From Marinobacter goseongensis (lineage in GTDB: Bacteria; Pseudomonadota; Gammaproteobacteria; Pseudomonadales; Oleiphilaceae), in the NCBI RefSeq assembly GCF_023156235.1, contig NZ_JAKZAI010000012.1, forward strand, positions 1 through 64,000: 64,000 nucleotides of DNA, given 5' to 3'. The notes beneath the pieces are model-generated. The model was not told where the DNA came from. It did no database searches and saw only the letters and a list, made by a program, of their open reading frames with translations. The stretch's first letter is position 1, and each line of letters starts with the position of its first letter. A program made the translations under genes and the position numbers. This document shows positions 56,755 to 64,000 of this stretch, piece after piece.

Positions 56755-58011
56755 ATGGCTGGCCGGGAAAGCCTGCCGCTGAGTCGTCTGAAACAGTTCC
56801 AGCCGCTGAACCGGTTAACGGATGAACAGCTTGTTGTGCTGGCCAGTCGTGCAGAGCGACGCGTGCACGGGCCCGGCCAGCGAGTGGCGGAGCGTGGTGT
56901 GCGCGATGGTCTGGAGCTGTTTCTGATTGACGGAGTGATCGAGCTGGAATCGGCGGATGGCCGCAAGGCCACCATTGATTCCCAGAGCGAGAAAGCCCTG
57001 AACCCGATCGCCCGGCTGCAACCGCGGATATACGACGTCACGGCGGTGCGCAATTGCGAGTTTCTCGTGGTGGAGCAGGACATTCTCAATCAATTGCTGC
57101 GCTCTGCACCGGTGAAGCAGGTGGAAATGGAATCCGGGGACGCCTTCGGCAACGACGAGAGTGAAGAGCATCATCTGCTGATGGAGTTCTACTCGGAATT
57201 GCGGTCCAACCAGATCAACCTGCCCAGCGTGTCGGACGTGGCCTGGAAAGTTCGGCGAATTGTGGACCGGGACGACACCAGTGCCGAACAGGTAGCGCTG
57301 GCGGTATCGGCCGATCCGGCGATGGCGGCGAAACTGGTTCGTGCCAGTAACAGTCCGCTCTACCGTGGCTTCAGCGATGTCCGCAATGTGCGTGAAGCGG
57401 TGGTGCGCTTGGGCATGAGAACCACCCGTCAGCTGGTCACCGTGTTTGCCATGCGGGAGGTGTTCAAGACGCGGCAACCGGCGTTGCAGAAAGAAATGGA
57501 CCGGTTGTGGCGGCATTCCAGTGAGGTTGCCGCCCTGTGCTGGGTTCTCGCCGACAGCGCCACCCGTCTGAACCCGGAAGAAGCCATGCTGGCTGGCCTG
57601 CTGCATGATATCGGAGTGGTGCCGGTACTGGTTCAGGCCGAGCATCATGTGAACCTGTTCGCTGATCCGGCCAACCTTGCCCATGCTGTGTCGGAGCTCC
57701 GCGCCGATGTGGGTACGGCGATGCTGGAGAACTGGTCGTTTCCTCCGGCGTTTACCGAGGCCGTGCGCCATGCCGAGGACTGGGCCCATGAGTGCCGTGC
57801 GCCCGAACCCCAGTTGGTGGATGTGGTGATTGTTGCCCAGTTGCACTCGATGATCGGTTCCAGTCAGAATGCCAGCCTGCCGGCATTTGACCAGGTACCG
57901 GCCTACCGGCGGCTCGGCGAGTTGGAACTGAATGCGTCGCGCAGCCTGCAACTGCTGACCGAAGCGCGGGCACGGGTGGACGAGGTCCACCGGTTGCTGT
58001 CGATTCACTGA
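56755..58011 (+). CDS. HDOD domain protein with N-terminal cyclic-nucleotide-binding-like domain
   Basis: This 418-aa protein has an N-terminal domain (about 10-120) resembling a cNMP-binding fold (LTDEQLVVLASRAERRVHGPGQRVAERG ... ELFLIDGVIEL). The HDOD domain is about 145-345 (LPSVSDVAWKVRRIVDRDDTS, AVSADPAMAAKLVRASNSPLYRG, AVVRLGMRTTRQLV, LLHDIGVVPVL). HDOD proteins are regulatory relatives of HD hydrolases and usually bind partners or nucleotides rather than cleave them. ATG 56755 has GGGAGAAAG upstream; ATG 56698 adds 19 residues. Function and ligand are unknown. Confidence 0.85.
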   Translation: MAGRESLPLSRLKQFQPLNRLTDEQLVVLASRAERRVHGPGQRVAERGVRDGLELFLIDGVIELESADGRKATIDSQSEKALNPIARLQPRIYDVTAVRNCEFLVVEQDILNQLLRSAPVKQVEMESGDAFGNDESEEHHLLMEFYSELRSNQINLPSVSDVAWKVRRIVDRDDTSAEQVALAVSADPAMAAKLVRASNSPLYRGFSDVRNVREAVVRLGMRTTRQLVTVFAMREVFKTRQPALQKEMDRLWRHSSEVAALCWVLADSATRLNPEEAMLAGLLHDIGVVPVLVQAEHHVNLFADPANLAHAVSELRADVGTAMLENWSFPPAFTEAVRHAEDWAHECRAPEPQLVDVVIVAQLHSMIGSSQNASLPAFDQVPAYRRLGELELNASRSLQLLTEARARVDEVHRLLSIH

Positions 58012-58061
58012 CGTTGCGTGATGATTAATTCTGAGTTAACCCAAAGGTGGCCGTTGCCCAG

Positions 58062-58640
58062 ATGAACGTACCTCTTTTTCCGCTGAACTCGATCGTGCTG
58101 CCGCGGGGGCGTATTCCCCTTCAGCTCTTCGAGCCTCGCTACATCGATATGCTGACGCGCTGCCTGAAGGAGGATCGCGGCTTTGTGGTGGTGCTGCTCC
58201 GCGAAGGGGTAGAAACCAGGAAAGAAGCCGCGTTCTACGATATTGGCACCTACGTTCGCATCATTGATTTCCAGCAACTGGATAACGGCTTGTTGGGTAT
58301 CACCGTTGAAGGGCAGGGCAAGGTGTCCGTGGTCAGGAGCTGGCAGGAAGAGGATGGCCTGAACCTGGGTGACGTGGAGTGCCTGATGGATGAGGCCGAT
58401 TGCAAAGTGCCTGAGCGGTATACCGAGCTGCCTTCGGTTCTTCGGGCGCTGTTCCGTCACCCGGTGATCCGGGATCTGGATATGGCAGTGGATTACGAGG
58501 ACGCCCGCGATGTGGGGTGGCGGCTGACTGAGCTGTTGCCCCTGGACAAGCAGGAAAAACAGCGCCTGGTCGAGCTTCAGGATCCGCTGGAGCGGCTGAG
58601 CCGTCTGCAAACCCTGCTGGAAGCCCTCGAGCAGGACTGA
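58062..58640 (+). CDS. LON substrate-binding domain protein
   Basis: This 192-aa protein consists of the N-terminal substrate-binding domain of Lon without the protease parts: VPLFPLNSIVLPRGRIPLQLFEPRYIDML, then ALFRHP and a helical end. Such stand-alone proteins are common in gammaproteobacteria and their role is not established. ATG 58062 has AAAGGTGG about 11 bases upstream; GTG 58047 is an alternative. It follows the HDOD gene by 50 bases. Confidence 0.88.
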   Translation: MNVPLFPLNSIVLPRGRIPLQLFEPRYIDMLTRCLKEDRGFVVVLLREGVETRKEAAFYDIGTYVRIIDFQQLDNGLLGITVEGQGKVSVVRSWQEEDGLNLGDVECLMDEADCKVPERYTELPSVLRALFRHPVIRDLDMAVDYEDARDVGWRLTELLPLDKQEKQRLVELQDPLERLSRLQTLLEALEQD

Positions 58641-58667
58641 TAACGGCACCGCGCTCCCGCAATCGGC

Positions 58668-60116
58668 TCAGAGCGGAGCGTAGAACTGCACCGCCTCCGG
58701 CCAGCGGTGCCAGGTGTATATCGCAGCAAAGCCTCCCCAGGCCAACGTGGTTGCTACCAGCGACGCATCCGGCGCCAGCGGCACCTGGTCGTAGCGGCTG
58801 TAGCTGGCGCGAATGTAGCCGGTAATCGCCAGCCCCAGCAACAGCCCGCCCACGACATCTGTGAACCAATGCACCCCGAGATACAGACGGCTGAGGGCGA
58901 CCAGTACAACGGGGACGCTGAACAGCAGGTAAATGCGCCAGCGCTGGTAGTGGCGATTCTCCCGGGCAATAAAGTTGGCGATCAGGGTGCTCAATACGGT
59001 GATGCCGGCGGTGTGGCCACTGGGGAAAGCGGCGGAGACCGGAGGTGCCAGCACCTGCTCCGGTCGCGGAATGGCGGTGGCGGATTTGAGCGCCCAGACC
59101 ACCGCAAACGTAATCACCGCCGCGGCACCGATGTGCACGGCCGCGCCGTAGAAACCCCGAAATGTCAGTCCCAGGCACAGAAACGCAGCGGCTGCGATCA
59201 GCACCGGACCATCGGCCATAACCGTCAGGAAAATCATGGCCGGATCGAACAGCGGTAATCGCAGAGAGGAGAACCATTCCGCCACCGCCTGGTCAAAGGG
59301 GGTCAGCAGGTGGGTGCCGGTGGTGAGCTGACTGCAGATCAGAAACAGAGCGGTGCAGCTTACCGCCAGAGACAGTGATGACAGCGGGAATTCGCCGGCC
59401 TGGGCCGGTCGCTCGCTGGAGTAAAGGCGCCAGAACCGATGGGGGGCCTCGTACCCGGCCATTTTCCCGGCGAGCCATTGATAGAGGCGACTGTCGTGGC
59501 CGAGCCCCAGTTGGAAGCGGAAAACGGTCAGATAGATTAGCAGCAGGGCGCCCAGACTCACGCCGATCACCGGATAGAAATGGACGGGCGGACGAAGATC
59601 CGCTGTTAGCGCGCTGCCCACCAGATACCCCGGTAACACATAGGCGGGTGCCCAGCCCACGGCGGAGGTCAGGTTAAACAGTAGGAACCGACGCCAGGGC
59701 ATCAGCAGGGCGCCGGCAATCAGGGGGATGACAGGGCGGACCGGCCCGACAAACCGTCCGATCACCACACTGACGCCGCCGTACCGGTAAAAGAAATGCT
59801 CGCCCTTGGCAATCATCTTCGGGTATCGGCTCAACGGCCAGATCCGGTCCAGTCTGCCCTGGCAGAGTCTGCCCAGAGCGAAGCTGATGCTGTCCCCGAG
59901 AATGGCGCCGAGGGCGGCCCACAGCAGCAGATCCACCAGCGGCATGCCGATCTGACCGGCCAGGACGGTAATCGCAAAAATGATGGCTACCCCGGGTATC
60001 AGGATGCCAGCGATGGCGAGGGACTCGGCAAAGGCGGTGGCAAACATCGCCACGGACAACCAATCCGGGTTGATGGACAGCCAGGCGGATAGGCTGGTCA
60101 GCCAGTCACTGCTCAT
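58668..60116 (-). CDS. DedA (VTT) - PAP2 phosphatase fusion membrane protein
   Basis: This 482-aa membrane protein joins two domains. Residues about 1-190 are DedA/VTT type, with ETFPIPG-like AGILIPGVAII and the signature GRFVGPVRPVIPLIAGALLM from about residue 120; relatives flip undecaprenyl phosphate or phosphatidylethanolamine. Residues about 245-450 form a PAP2 phosphatase with all three catalytic motifs: K344-x6-RP352, PSGH at 365-368 and SR410-x5-H416-x3-D420. The likely role is recycling or dephosphorylating lipid phosphates at the inner membrane. The start ATG 60116 overlaps the upstream GGDEF gene stop (ATGA), so it is the last gene of a three-gene operon. Confidence 0.9.
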   Translation of the reverse strand: MSSDWLTSLSAWLSINPDWLSVAMFATAFAESLAIAGILIPGVAIIFAITVLAGQIGMPLVDLLLWAALGAILGDSISFALGRLCQGRLDRIWPLSRYPKMIAKGEHFFYRYGGVSVVIGRFVGPVRPVIPLIAGALLMPWRRFLLFNLTSAVGWAPAYVLPGYLVGSALTADLRPPVHFYPVIGVSLGALLLIYLTVFRFQLGLGHDSRLYQWLAGKMAGYEAPHRFWRLYSSERPAQAGEFPLSSLSLAVSCTALFLICSQLTTGTHLLTPFDQAVAEWFSSLRLPLFDPAMIFLTVMADGPVLIAAAAFLCLGLTFRGFYGAAVHIGAAAVITFAVVWALKSATAIPRPEQVLAPPVSAAFPSGHTAGITVLSTLIANFIARENRHYQRWRIYLLFSVPVVLVALSRLYLGVHWFTDVVGGLLLGLAITGYIRASYSRYDQVPLAPDASLVATTLAWGGFAAIYTWHRWPEAVQFYAPL

Positions 60117-61111
60117 GACCCGGCGGCGTCTCCCGGCAGGAACCACACCGAGTCCGCCCCGCGCTTGCGGGCCTCTTCCATGGCCTGGTGCGTGCGCTTA
60201 CGCAAGGTGTCGGTGCGGGTGTCTCCGGAGCCGCGGGTGGTGCAGCCGAGGCTGATGGTTGCTTTACCGACGCCCGCCCAGTTCTGCTCTGCAATGGTCC
60301 GACGTATGCGCTCTGCAATGACTCGCACGCCTTCCTCGGGCGTGAACGGCAGGATCAGGAAAAATTCGGAGTTATTGAGGGTGTACAGGGTATCGCCGGC
60401 ACGGATTACTCCGAACAGATGCTGGGTGACATTGCGGAACAGTGTCTGCATCCCGGTCTTGCCGTGCAGATCCTCCACCTCGTCTGCGTAATCAATGGCC
60501 AGCGTGATGACCGACAGGCAGTGCCCGGTTGCGATGGCCCGACTGATCTCCTTTTGCAGGGTTTCGTCCAGAAAACGGGCATTGTGGGCGCCGGTGACCG
60601 GATCGGTGATGGCGAGATCCTCCGCAGACTGGGCCATGTGATCGTAGTGCCAGACGTAGAGGGCGCCGATGGTAATCAGTGCCAGGCCACCGGCCAGTAC
60701 TGTTGCGGCAGTTTGCAGTGGCTGGCTGAACAGCAGAAAGGTGCCGAGGGCAAGCAGCAGCGCGATTGACAGGATGACGGCCTGGCGCAGAGGCAGGATC
60801 AACAGATTCAGCAGGATCAGCGGCATGCTCCAGTGGCTGATGCCCGGGGCACTCATCGCGAAGGTGGCGGTCACCAGGCCGCTGTTGAGCGCGGTCAGAA
60901 TGATCAGATGACCGGGGGCTGACAATTGGTGGCGGCGGCACAGAATGGTGTAGCCGGCACCGGCCACCGTCAGTATCGCCATGCCCGCTGCCAGGTAGAA
61001 CAGCCCGTAGAAGCCGTAGCGCAGGTTCTGGAACGCCAGGCTGGCAATGAACAGACTGGCCAGGCAGTAACCGGCCAGGTGGGTGTATGTGCGCAGGCGA
61101 GTTTCGGTCAT
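60113..61111 (-). CDS. Membrane protein with degenerate GGDEF domain (NNSEF), RxxD kept
   Basis: This 332-aa protein has five or six membrane helices (about 10-155) and a C-terminal GGDEF-fold domain (about 165-325: ITDPVTGAHNARFLDETL opens it). The active-site signature reads NNSEF (246-250), so diguanylate cyclase activity is not expected. Five residues upstream, RAGD (237-240) matches the RxxD inhibitory-site motif of diguanylate cyclases in both sequence and spacing. I infer a c-di-GMP receptor. It overlaps both operon neighbours by four bases. Confidence 0.85.
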   Translation of the reverse strand: MTETRLRTYTHLAGYCLASLFIASLAFQNLRYGFYGLFYLAAGMAILTVAGAGYTILCRRHQLSAPGHLIILTALNSGLVTATFAMSAPGISHWSMPLILLNLLILPLRQAVILSIALLLALGTFLLFSQPLQTAATVLAGGLALITIGALYVWHYDHMAQSAEDLAITDPVTGAHNARFLDETLQKEISRAIATGHCLSVITLAIDYADEVEDLHGKTGMQTLFRNVTQHLFGVIRAGDTLYTLNNSEFFLILPFTPEEGVRVIAERIRRTIAEQNWAGVGKATISLGCTTRGSGDTRTDTLRKRTHQAMEEARKRGADSVWFLPGDAAGS

Positions 61112-62127
61112 GCGGCAGGCCCTCCGGTTTCGGGCTCAGTGGGGGTAGGCGCAGTGTGTGACCGGGTGCTGTAGGACTGCGCCCGGTTGCCCCCCTGCAG
61201 TTGAGCCCGCCGCAATGCATTGGCGGCCGATTGCTGCATGCTGTTGGCGTCGTCACCGATGTTGAGTCCGGAGATGCCGGCGCTGACGGTGAGTTCCAGT
61301 CCATGGGAGGCCAGCAGCGCTCGCAGGCCCTTGCGGATGGTATCGGCGCGCACGGCGGCCTCTGCGGTGGAAATGCCGGGCAGAATGATCAGGAATTGCA
61401 GGTCAGCGACCCGGTAGTAGGTGTCGAAGTCCCGCAACTGGGAGTGCAGGTAGCGTCCGATCCGGGGGAGAATGGAACGGATGTCAGCATCGGGGTCGCT
61501 GTCGCTCAGATGGGTGTCGAGGCCAATCATGATCAGCGACATGTCTGTACCCTCCCGCTCGCTACGCTGAATTTCCTTGTGCAGGTCGGCCGACAGGTAC
61601 TCGCGGCTGGCGGCCTGTGTCAGTTCGTCGGTGCGGCGCAGGGGGGCCAGCTGGCGTGATTTGTACTCCCGCAGAAACACAAGCAGGGCAGACAGCATGA
61701 TCGTCAGCAAGAAGGCGCTGATCATCTGGTGGCGCTCCGGCAGGCCGGCGGACCAGTGGGTAGCGATCATCGCAAAAAATGCGCAGACCACGGTGACCAG
61801 TGCCGCCCAGCTCAGCGGGAGCAGGGCAAACGCCACCAGCGGCGCCAGATAGAGCCAGTGCACCAGGCTCCAGGGTCCGGCCCACAGGCTGCTGAGCAGC
61901 AAGGCAAGGAAGCCGCAAAGAATCAGACGGTTGACGGCAGGCCAGGGCGCTTCGGCCCGGCGGGGATGGAAGGTACTGCCGGTAAACACCAGTGCCGCTG
62001 CCGCCACAGCGGTGAGCGCGGTGAGGGAGTCTCCGGAGAAGGCGGCCAGTGCGGCAACGATGGCCAGAGCGACGAACCCGACTCTCGACAGGCGGCTCAA
62101 CAGGAATTTTTCGGCCATCTGGGCCAT
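61108..62127 (-). CDS. Membrane protein with degenerate GGDEF domain (ADLQF), RxxD kept
   Basis: This 339-aa protein is built like its operon partner downstream: about six membrane helices (15-155), then a GGDEF-fold domain (about 165-320, opening RRTDELTQAASREYL). The signature reads ADLQF (241-245) in place of GGDEF. The motif RDFD (232-235) lies five residues before it, as RxxD does in c-di-GMP-inhibited cyclases. It is likely catalytically dead and possibly a c-di-GMP sensor. ATG 62127 (MAQMAEKF) is chosen because GAGAGG lies 9 bases upstream; ATG 62136 and ATG 62118 are alternatives. A Pro/Thr-rich C-terminal tail follows the domain. Confidence 0.82.
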   Translation of the reverse strand: MAQMAEKFLLSRLSRVGFVALAIVAALAAFSGDSLTALTAVAAAALVFTGSTFHPRRAEAPWPAVNRLILCGFLALLLSSLWAGPWSLVHWLYLAPLVAFALLPLSWAALVTVVCAFFAMIATHWSAGLPERHQMISAFLLTIMLSALLVFLREYKSRQLAPLRRTDELTQAASREYLSADLHKEIQRSEREGTDMSLIMIGLDTHLSDSDPDADIRSILPRIGRYLHSQLRDFDTYYRVADLQFLIILPGISTAEAAVRADTIRKGLRALLASHGLELTVSAGISGLNIGDDANSMQQSAANALRRAQLQGGNRAQSYSTRSHTAPTPTEPETGGPAA

Positions 62128-62237
62128 AGTATCCATCCTCTCCCGGACATCCGTTTGTGTCAGCATACCGCAGGTCGCATGGAATAGCCTGCATCCTTCG
62201 GTGCTCTTTGAATGGCCAGCAGGCCCGTTAGCAGCGG

Positions 62238-62243
62238 TATAAT
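62238..62243 (+). promoter_or_regulatory. -10 element for proA-nadD
   Basis: A perfect TATAAT lies 87 bases before proA. The -35 is not clear (TTGAAT at 62208-62213 is too far, at 24 bp). A 12-bp palindrome, GAATTGCAATTC, lies in the leader at 62292-62303. Confidence 0.45.
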
Positions 62244-62329
62244 AATCGTTTGGGATGCGTACTTGAAACGGGAAAGGTAAAGTTAGTCCCTGAATTGCAA
62301 TTCTGGCCACCAAAACGAAAGGTAATCGA

Positions 62330-63586
62330 ATGGATATTGCAGCTTACATGGCTGGCGTCGGGCAACAGGCACGTACAGCAGCAACCGCCGTGGCCCGCTC
62401 AACCACGGCCATGCGCAATCAGGCCCTGCTGGCGACGGCCGAAGCGCTGGACGCGGCCCGCAGCGAGCTGACTGCGGCCAATGCCCGTGATCTGGCCCAG
62501 GGCCGTGACAACGGTCTTGACGCGGCCATGCTGGATCGTCTGGAGCTCACCGCCGAGCGCATTGACGGGATGATCGAGGGGCTGCGGCAAGTGGCGTCGC
62601 TGCCCGATCCGATCGGCGCGATTACCGATATGACCTATCGGCCCTCCGGCATCCAGGTGGGCAAAATGCGGGTGCCACTGGGCGTGATCGGCATTATTTA
62701 CGAATCGAGACCCAATGTGACGGTGGAGGCCGCAAGTCTGTGCCTGAAATCCGGCAATGCCACCATTCTTCGGGGCGGGTCGGAATCGATCCACTCCAAT
62801 CAGGCCATTGCTGCCTGCGTGGCGTCCGGGCTGGCGGCCGCCGGGCTGCCGGAAACCGCGGTGCAGGTCATCAATACCACTGACCGGGCCGCCGTGGGTG
62901 AGCTGATCACCATGCCCGAGTACGTAGACGTGATCGTGCCCCGGGGTGGCAAGGGCCTTATCGAGCGCATCAGTCGGGACGCGCGGGTGCCGGTGATCAA
63001 GCATCTGGACGGCGTTTGCCATGTGTACATCGACAGTCACGCCGATCCGGAGAAAGCGTTAAATGTGGCAGTGAATGCCAAGACCCATCGCTACGGCACC
63101 TGCAACACCATGGAAACCCTGCTGGTGGACGCCGAAGTTGCGGACGACATGCTGCCTCTGTTGGCGGGCGCCTTTGTGGAAAAAAGTGTAGAACTGCGGG
63201 GCTGTGAGCGCACCTGTGCCCTGGTGTCGTCGGCCCATGCAGCAACGGAGGCCGACTGGGAAGCGGAATACCTCGCACCGATCCTCGCGGTCAGGGTGGT
63301 GGACGGCCTCGACGGGGCGATTGCCCACATCAACCGTTACAGTTCCCAGCACACAGACAGCATCATTACCGAAAACTACACCCGCGCCCGCCGGTTCATC
63401 ACTGAAGTGGATTCCAGTTCGGTGATGGTGAACGCCTCGACCCGTTTCGCGGATGGTTTCGAGTATGGGCTGGGTGCGGAGATCGGCATATCCACGGACA
63501 AGATTCATGCCCGGGGCCCCGTCGGCCTCGAAGGGTTGACGTCGCAGAAGTATGTGGTGTTCGGCGACGGCCACATCCGGACCTGA
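62330..63586 (+). CDS. proA: Gamma-glutamyl phosphate reductase
   Basis: ProA reduces gamma-glutamyl phosphate to the semialdehyde in proline synthesis. The 418-aa aldehyde-dehydrogenase-fold enzyme has [29 protein letters not shown]-like [20 protein letters not shown] and the catalytic cysteine in [20 protein letters not shown] precedes ATG 62330. nadD starts 6 bases after its stop, a conserved pairing. proB is not in the window. Confidence 0.97.
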   Translation: MDIAAYMAGVGQQARTAATAVARSTTAMRNQALLATAEALDAARSELTAANARDLAQGRDNGLDAAMLDRLELTAERIDGMIEGLRQVASLPDPIGAITDMTYRPSGIQVGKMRVPLGVIGIIYESRPNVTVEAASLCLKSGNATILRGGSESIHSNQAIAACVASGLAAAGLPETAVQVINTTDRAAVGELITMPEYVDVIVPRGGKGLIERISRDARVPVIKHLDGVCHVYIDSHADPEKALNVAVNAKTHRYGTCNTMETLLVDAEVADDMLPLLAGAFVEKSVELRGCERTCALVSSAHAATEADWEAEYLAPILAVRVVDGLDGAIAHINRYSSQHTDSIITENYTRARRFITEVDSSSVMVNASTRFADGFEYGLGAEIGISTDKIHARGPVGLEGLTSQKYVVFGDGHIRT

Positions 63587-63592
63587 TTGCCC

Positions 63593-64000
63593 ATGCATGT
63601 TATCTATGGCGGCACTTTCGATCCGATCCACAACGGCCACCTGCGTCTTGCCATTGAACTGAAAGAGCGGCTGGGCGTGGGTGAGATTTCCCTGGTGCCT
63701 TGTCATATGCCCCCCCATCGCGAGGATCCCGGTGCCGGCAGTGGCCTGCGCCTGCGCCTGCTGGCCATGGCTGTCGAGGGCGAGCCAGGGCTGCTGGTGG
63801 ATGACCGGGAGCTGCAGCGGGAGGGCGCCTCCTACACTGCCGACACCCTGCGCCAGCTACGCAGTCAGTTGGGTGACCAGGAGCCGCTGGTGATGGTGGT
63901 CGGTACCGATGCGTTCGCCGGGTTTGATCGCTGGCGGGAATGGGAGCAGATTCCGCAGCTTGCCCACGTGGTGGTGGTGCGGCGCCCGGGGCCGCTGCCC
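63593..64000 (+). CDS. nadD: Nicotinate-nucleotide adenylyltransferase (partial, runs off the window)
   Basis: NadD adenylates nicotinate mononucleotide in NAD synthesis. The visible 136 residues open with HVIYGGTFDPIHNGHL, the nucleotidyltransferase motif, followed by LVPCHMPPHRE and VVGTDAFAGFDRWREWEQI. The C-terminal part, with the ISSTxIR motif, lies outside the window. It follows proA by 6 bases, and rsfS would be expected next. Confidence 0.95.
   Translation, partial: MHVIYGGTFDPIHNGHLRLAIELKERLGVGEISLVPCHMPPHREDPGAGSGLRLRLLAMAVEGEPGLLVDDRELQREGASYTADTLRQLRSQLGDQEPLVMVVGTDAFAGFDRWREWEQIPQLAHVVVVRRPGPLP

Overview
The window is a 64 kb chromosomal segment of a gammaproteobacterium of the Marinobacter/Pseudomonas type. 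The evidence is the gene order rsmI-rnpB-mraZ-dcw-lpxC-dciA-M23 peptidase-secA-argJ-Nudix/ThiE, the large Pseudomonas-type HolD in front of rimI, a full cytochrome bc1 operon followed by sspAB, and fairly high G+C coding sequence. It is almost entirely core genome. I see no insertion sequence, prophage, integrase, CRISPR array or defence island.

Layout. The window opens on the last bases of a 5S rRNA gene and its terminator. Then come leuA, holD-rimI, prfC, a TatD-type hydrolase, rplM-rpsI, petABC and sspAB. Leftward genes diaA-like, yraN and lpoA follow. Then rsmI and the RNase P RNA lead into a complete division and cell wall cluster (mraZ, rsmH, ftsL, ftsI, murE, murF, mraY, murD, ftsW, murG, murC, ddl, ftsQ, ftsA, ftsZ, lpxC). 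Next are dciA (leftward), an M23 peptidase, secA, argJ, a Nudix-ThiE fusion, moaC and ribA. The leftward xseB-ispA-dxs operon makes isoprenoid precursors. Then NRDE protein, a TSUP permease, lgt-thyA-folA, and a leftward DEAD-box helicase. A looser region (50.3-54.7 kb) holds a thioesterase, a dehalogenase-like hydrolase, two small unknown genes, an AI-2E-type membrane protein and a peptidoglycan-binding secreted protein. The last part carries ilvD, an HDOD protein, a LON-domain protein, a leftward three-gene membrane operon, and proA-nadD, which runs off the end.

How the genes work together. The dcw cluster takes UDP-MurNAc through lipid II to septal synthesis by FtsW-FtsI, positioned by FtsZ/FtsA/FtsQ/FtsL. 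MraZ sits under its own operator at the promoter, and most junctions in the cluster overlap by 1, 4 or 8 bases. PetABC is the respiratory bc1 complex. LpoA, Lgt, SecA and the M23 peptidase serve the envelope. DciA and HolD serve the replisome. ThyA-FolA and XseB serve nucleotide and DNA metabolism.

Most unusual. At 58.7-62.1 kb, two adjacent membrane proteins have GGDEF domains that have lost the catalytic GGDEF residues (NNSEF and ADLQF) but keep an RxxD motif exactly where the c-di-GMP inhibitory site lies. They are translationally coupled to a DedA-PAP2 fusion with intact phosphatase motifs. This looks like a c-di-GMP-sensing (not -making) module tied to lipid phosphate chemistry. Other notable points are a haloalkane dehalogenase homologue with Asn in place of the nucleophilic Asp, a DiaA/GmhA-family protein stripped of its sugar-binding motifs, and several unassigned palindromes at promoters.
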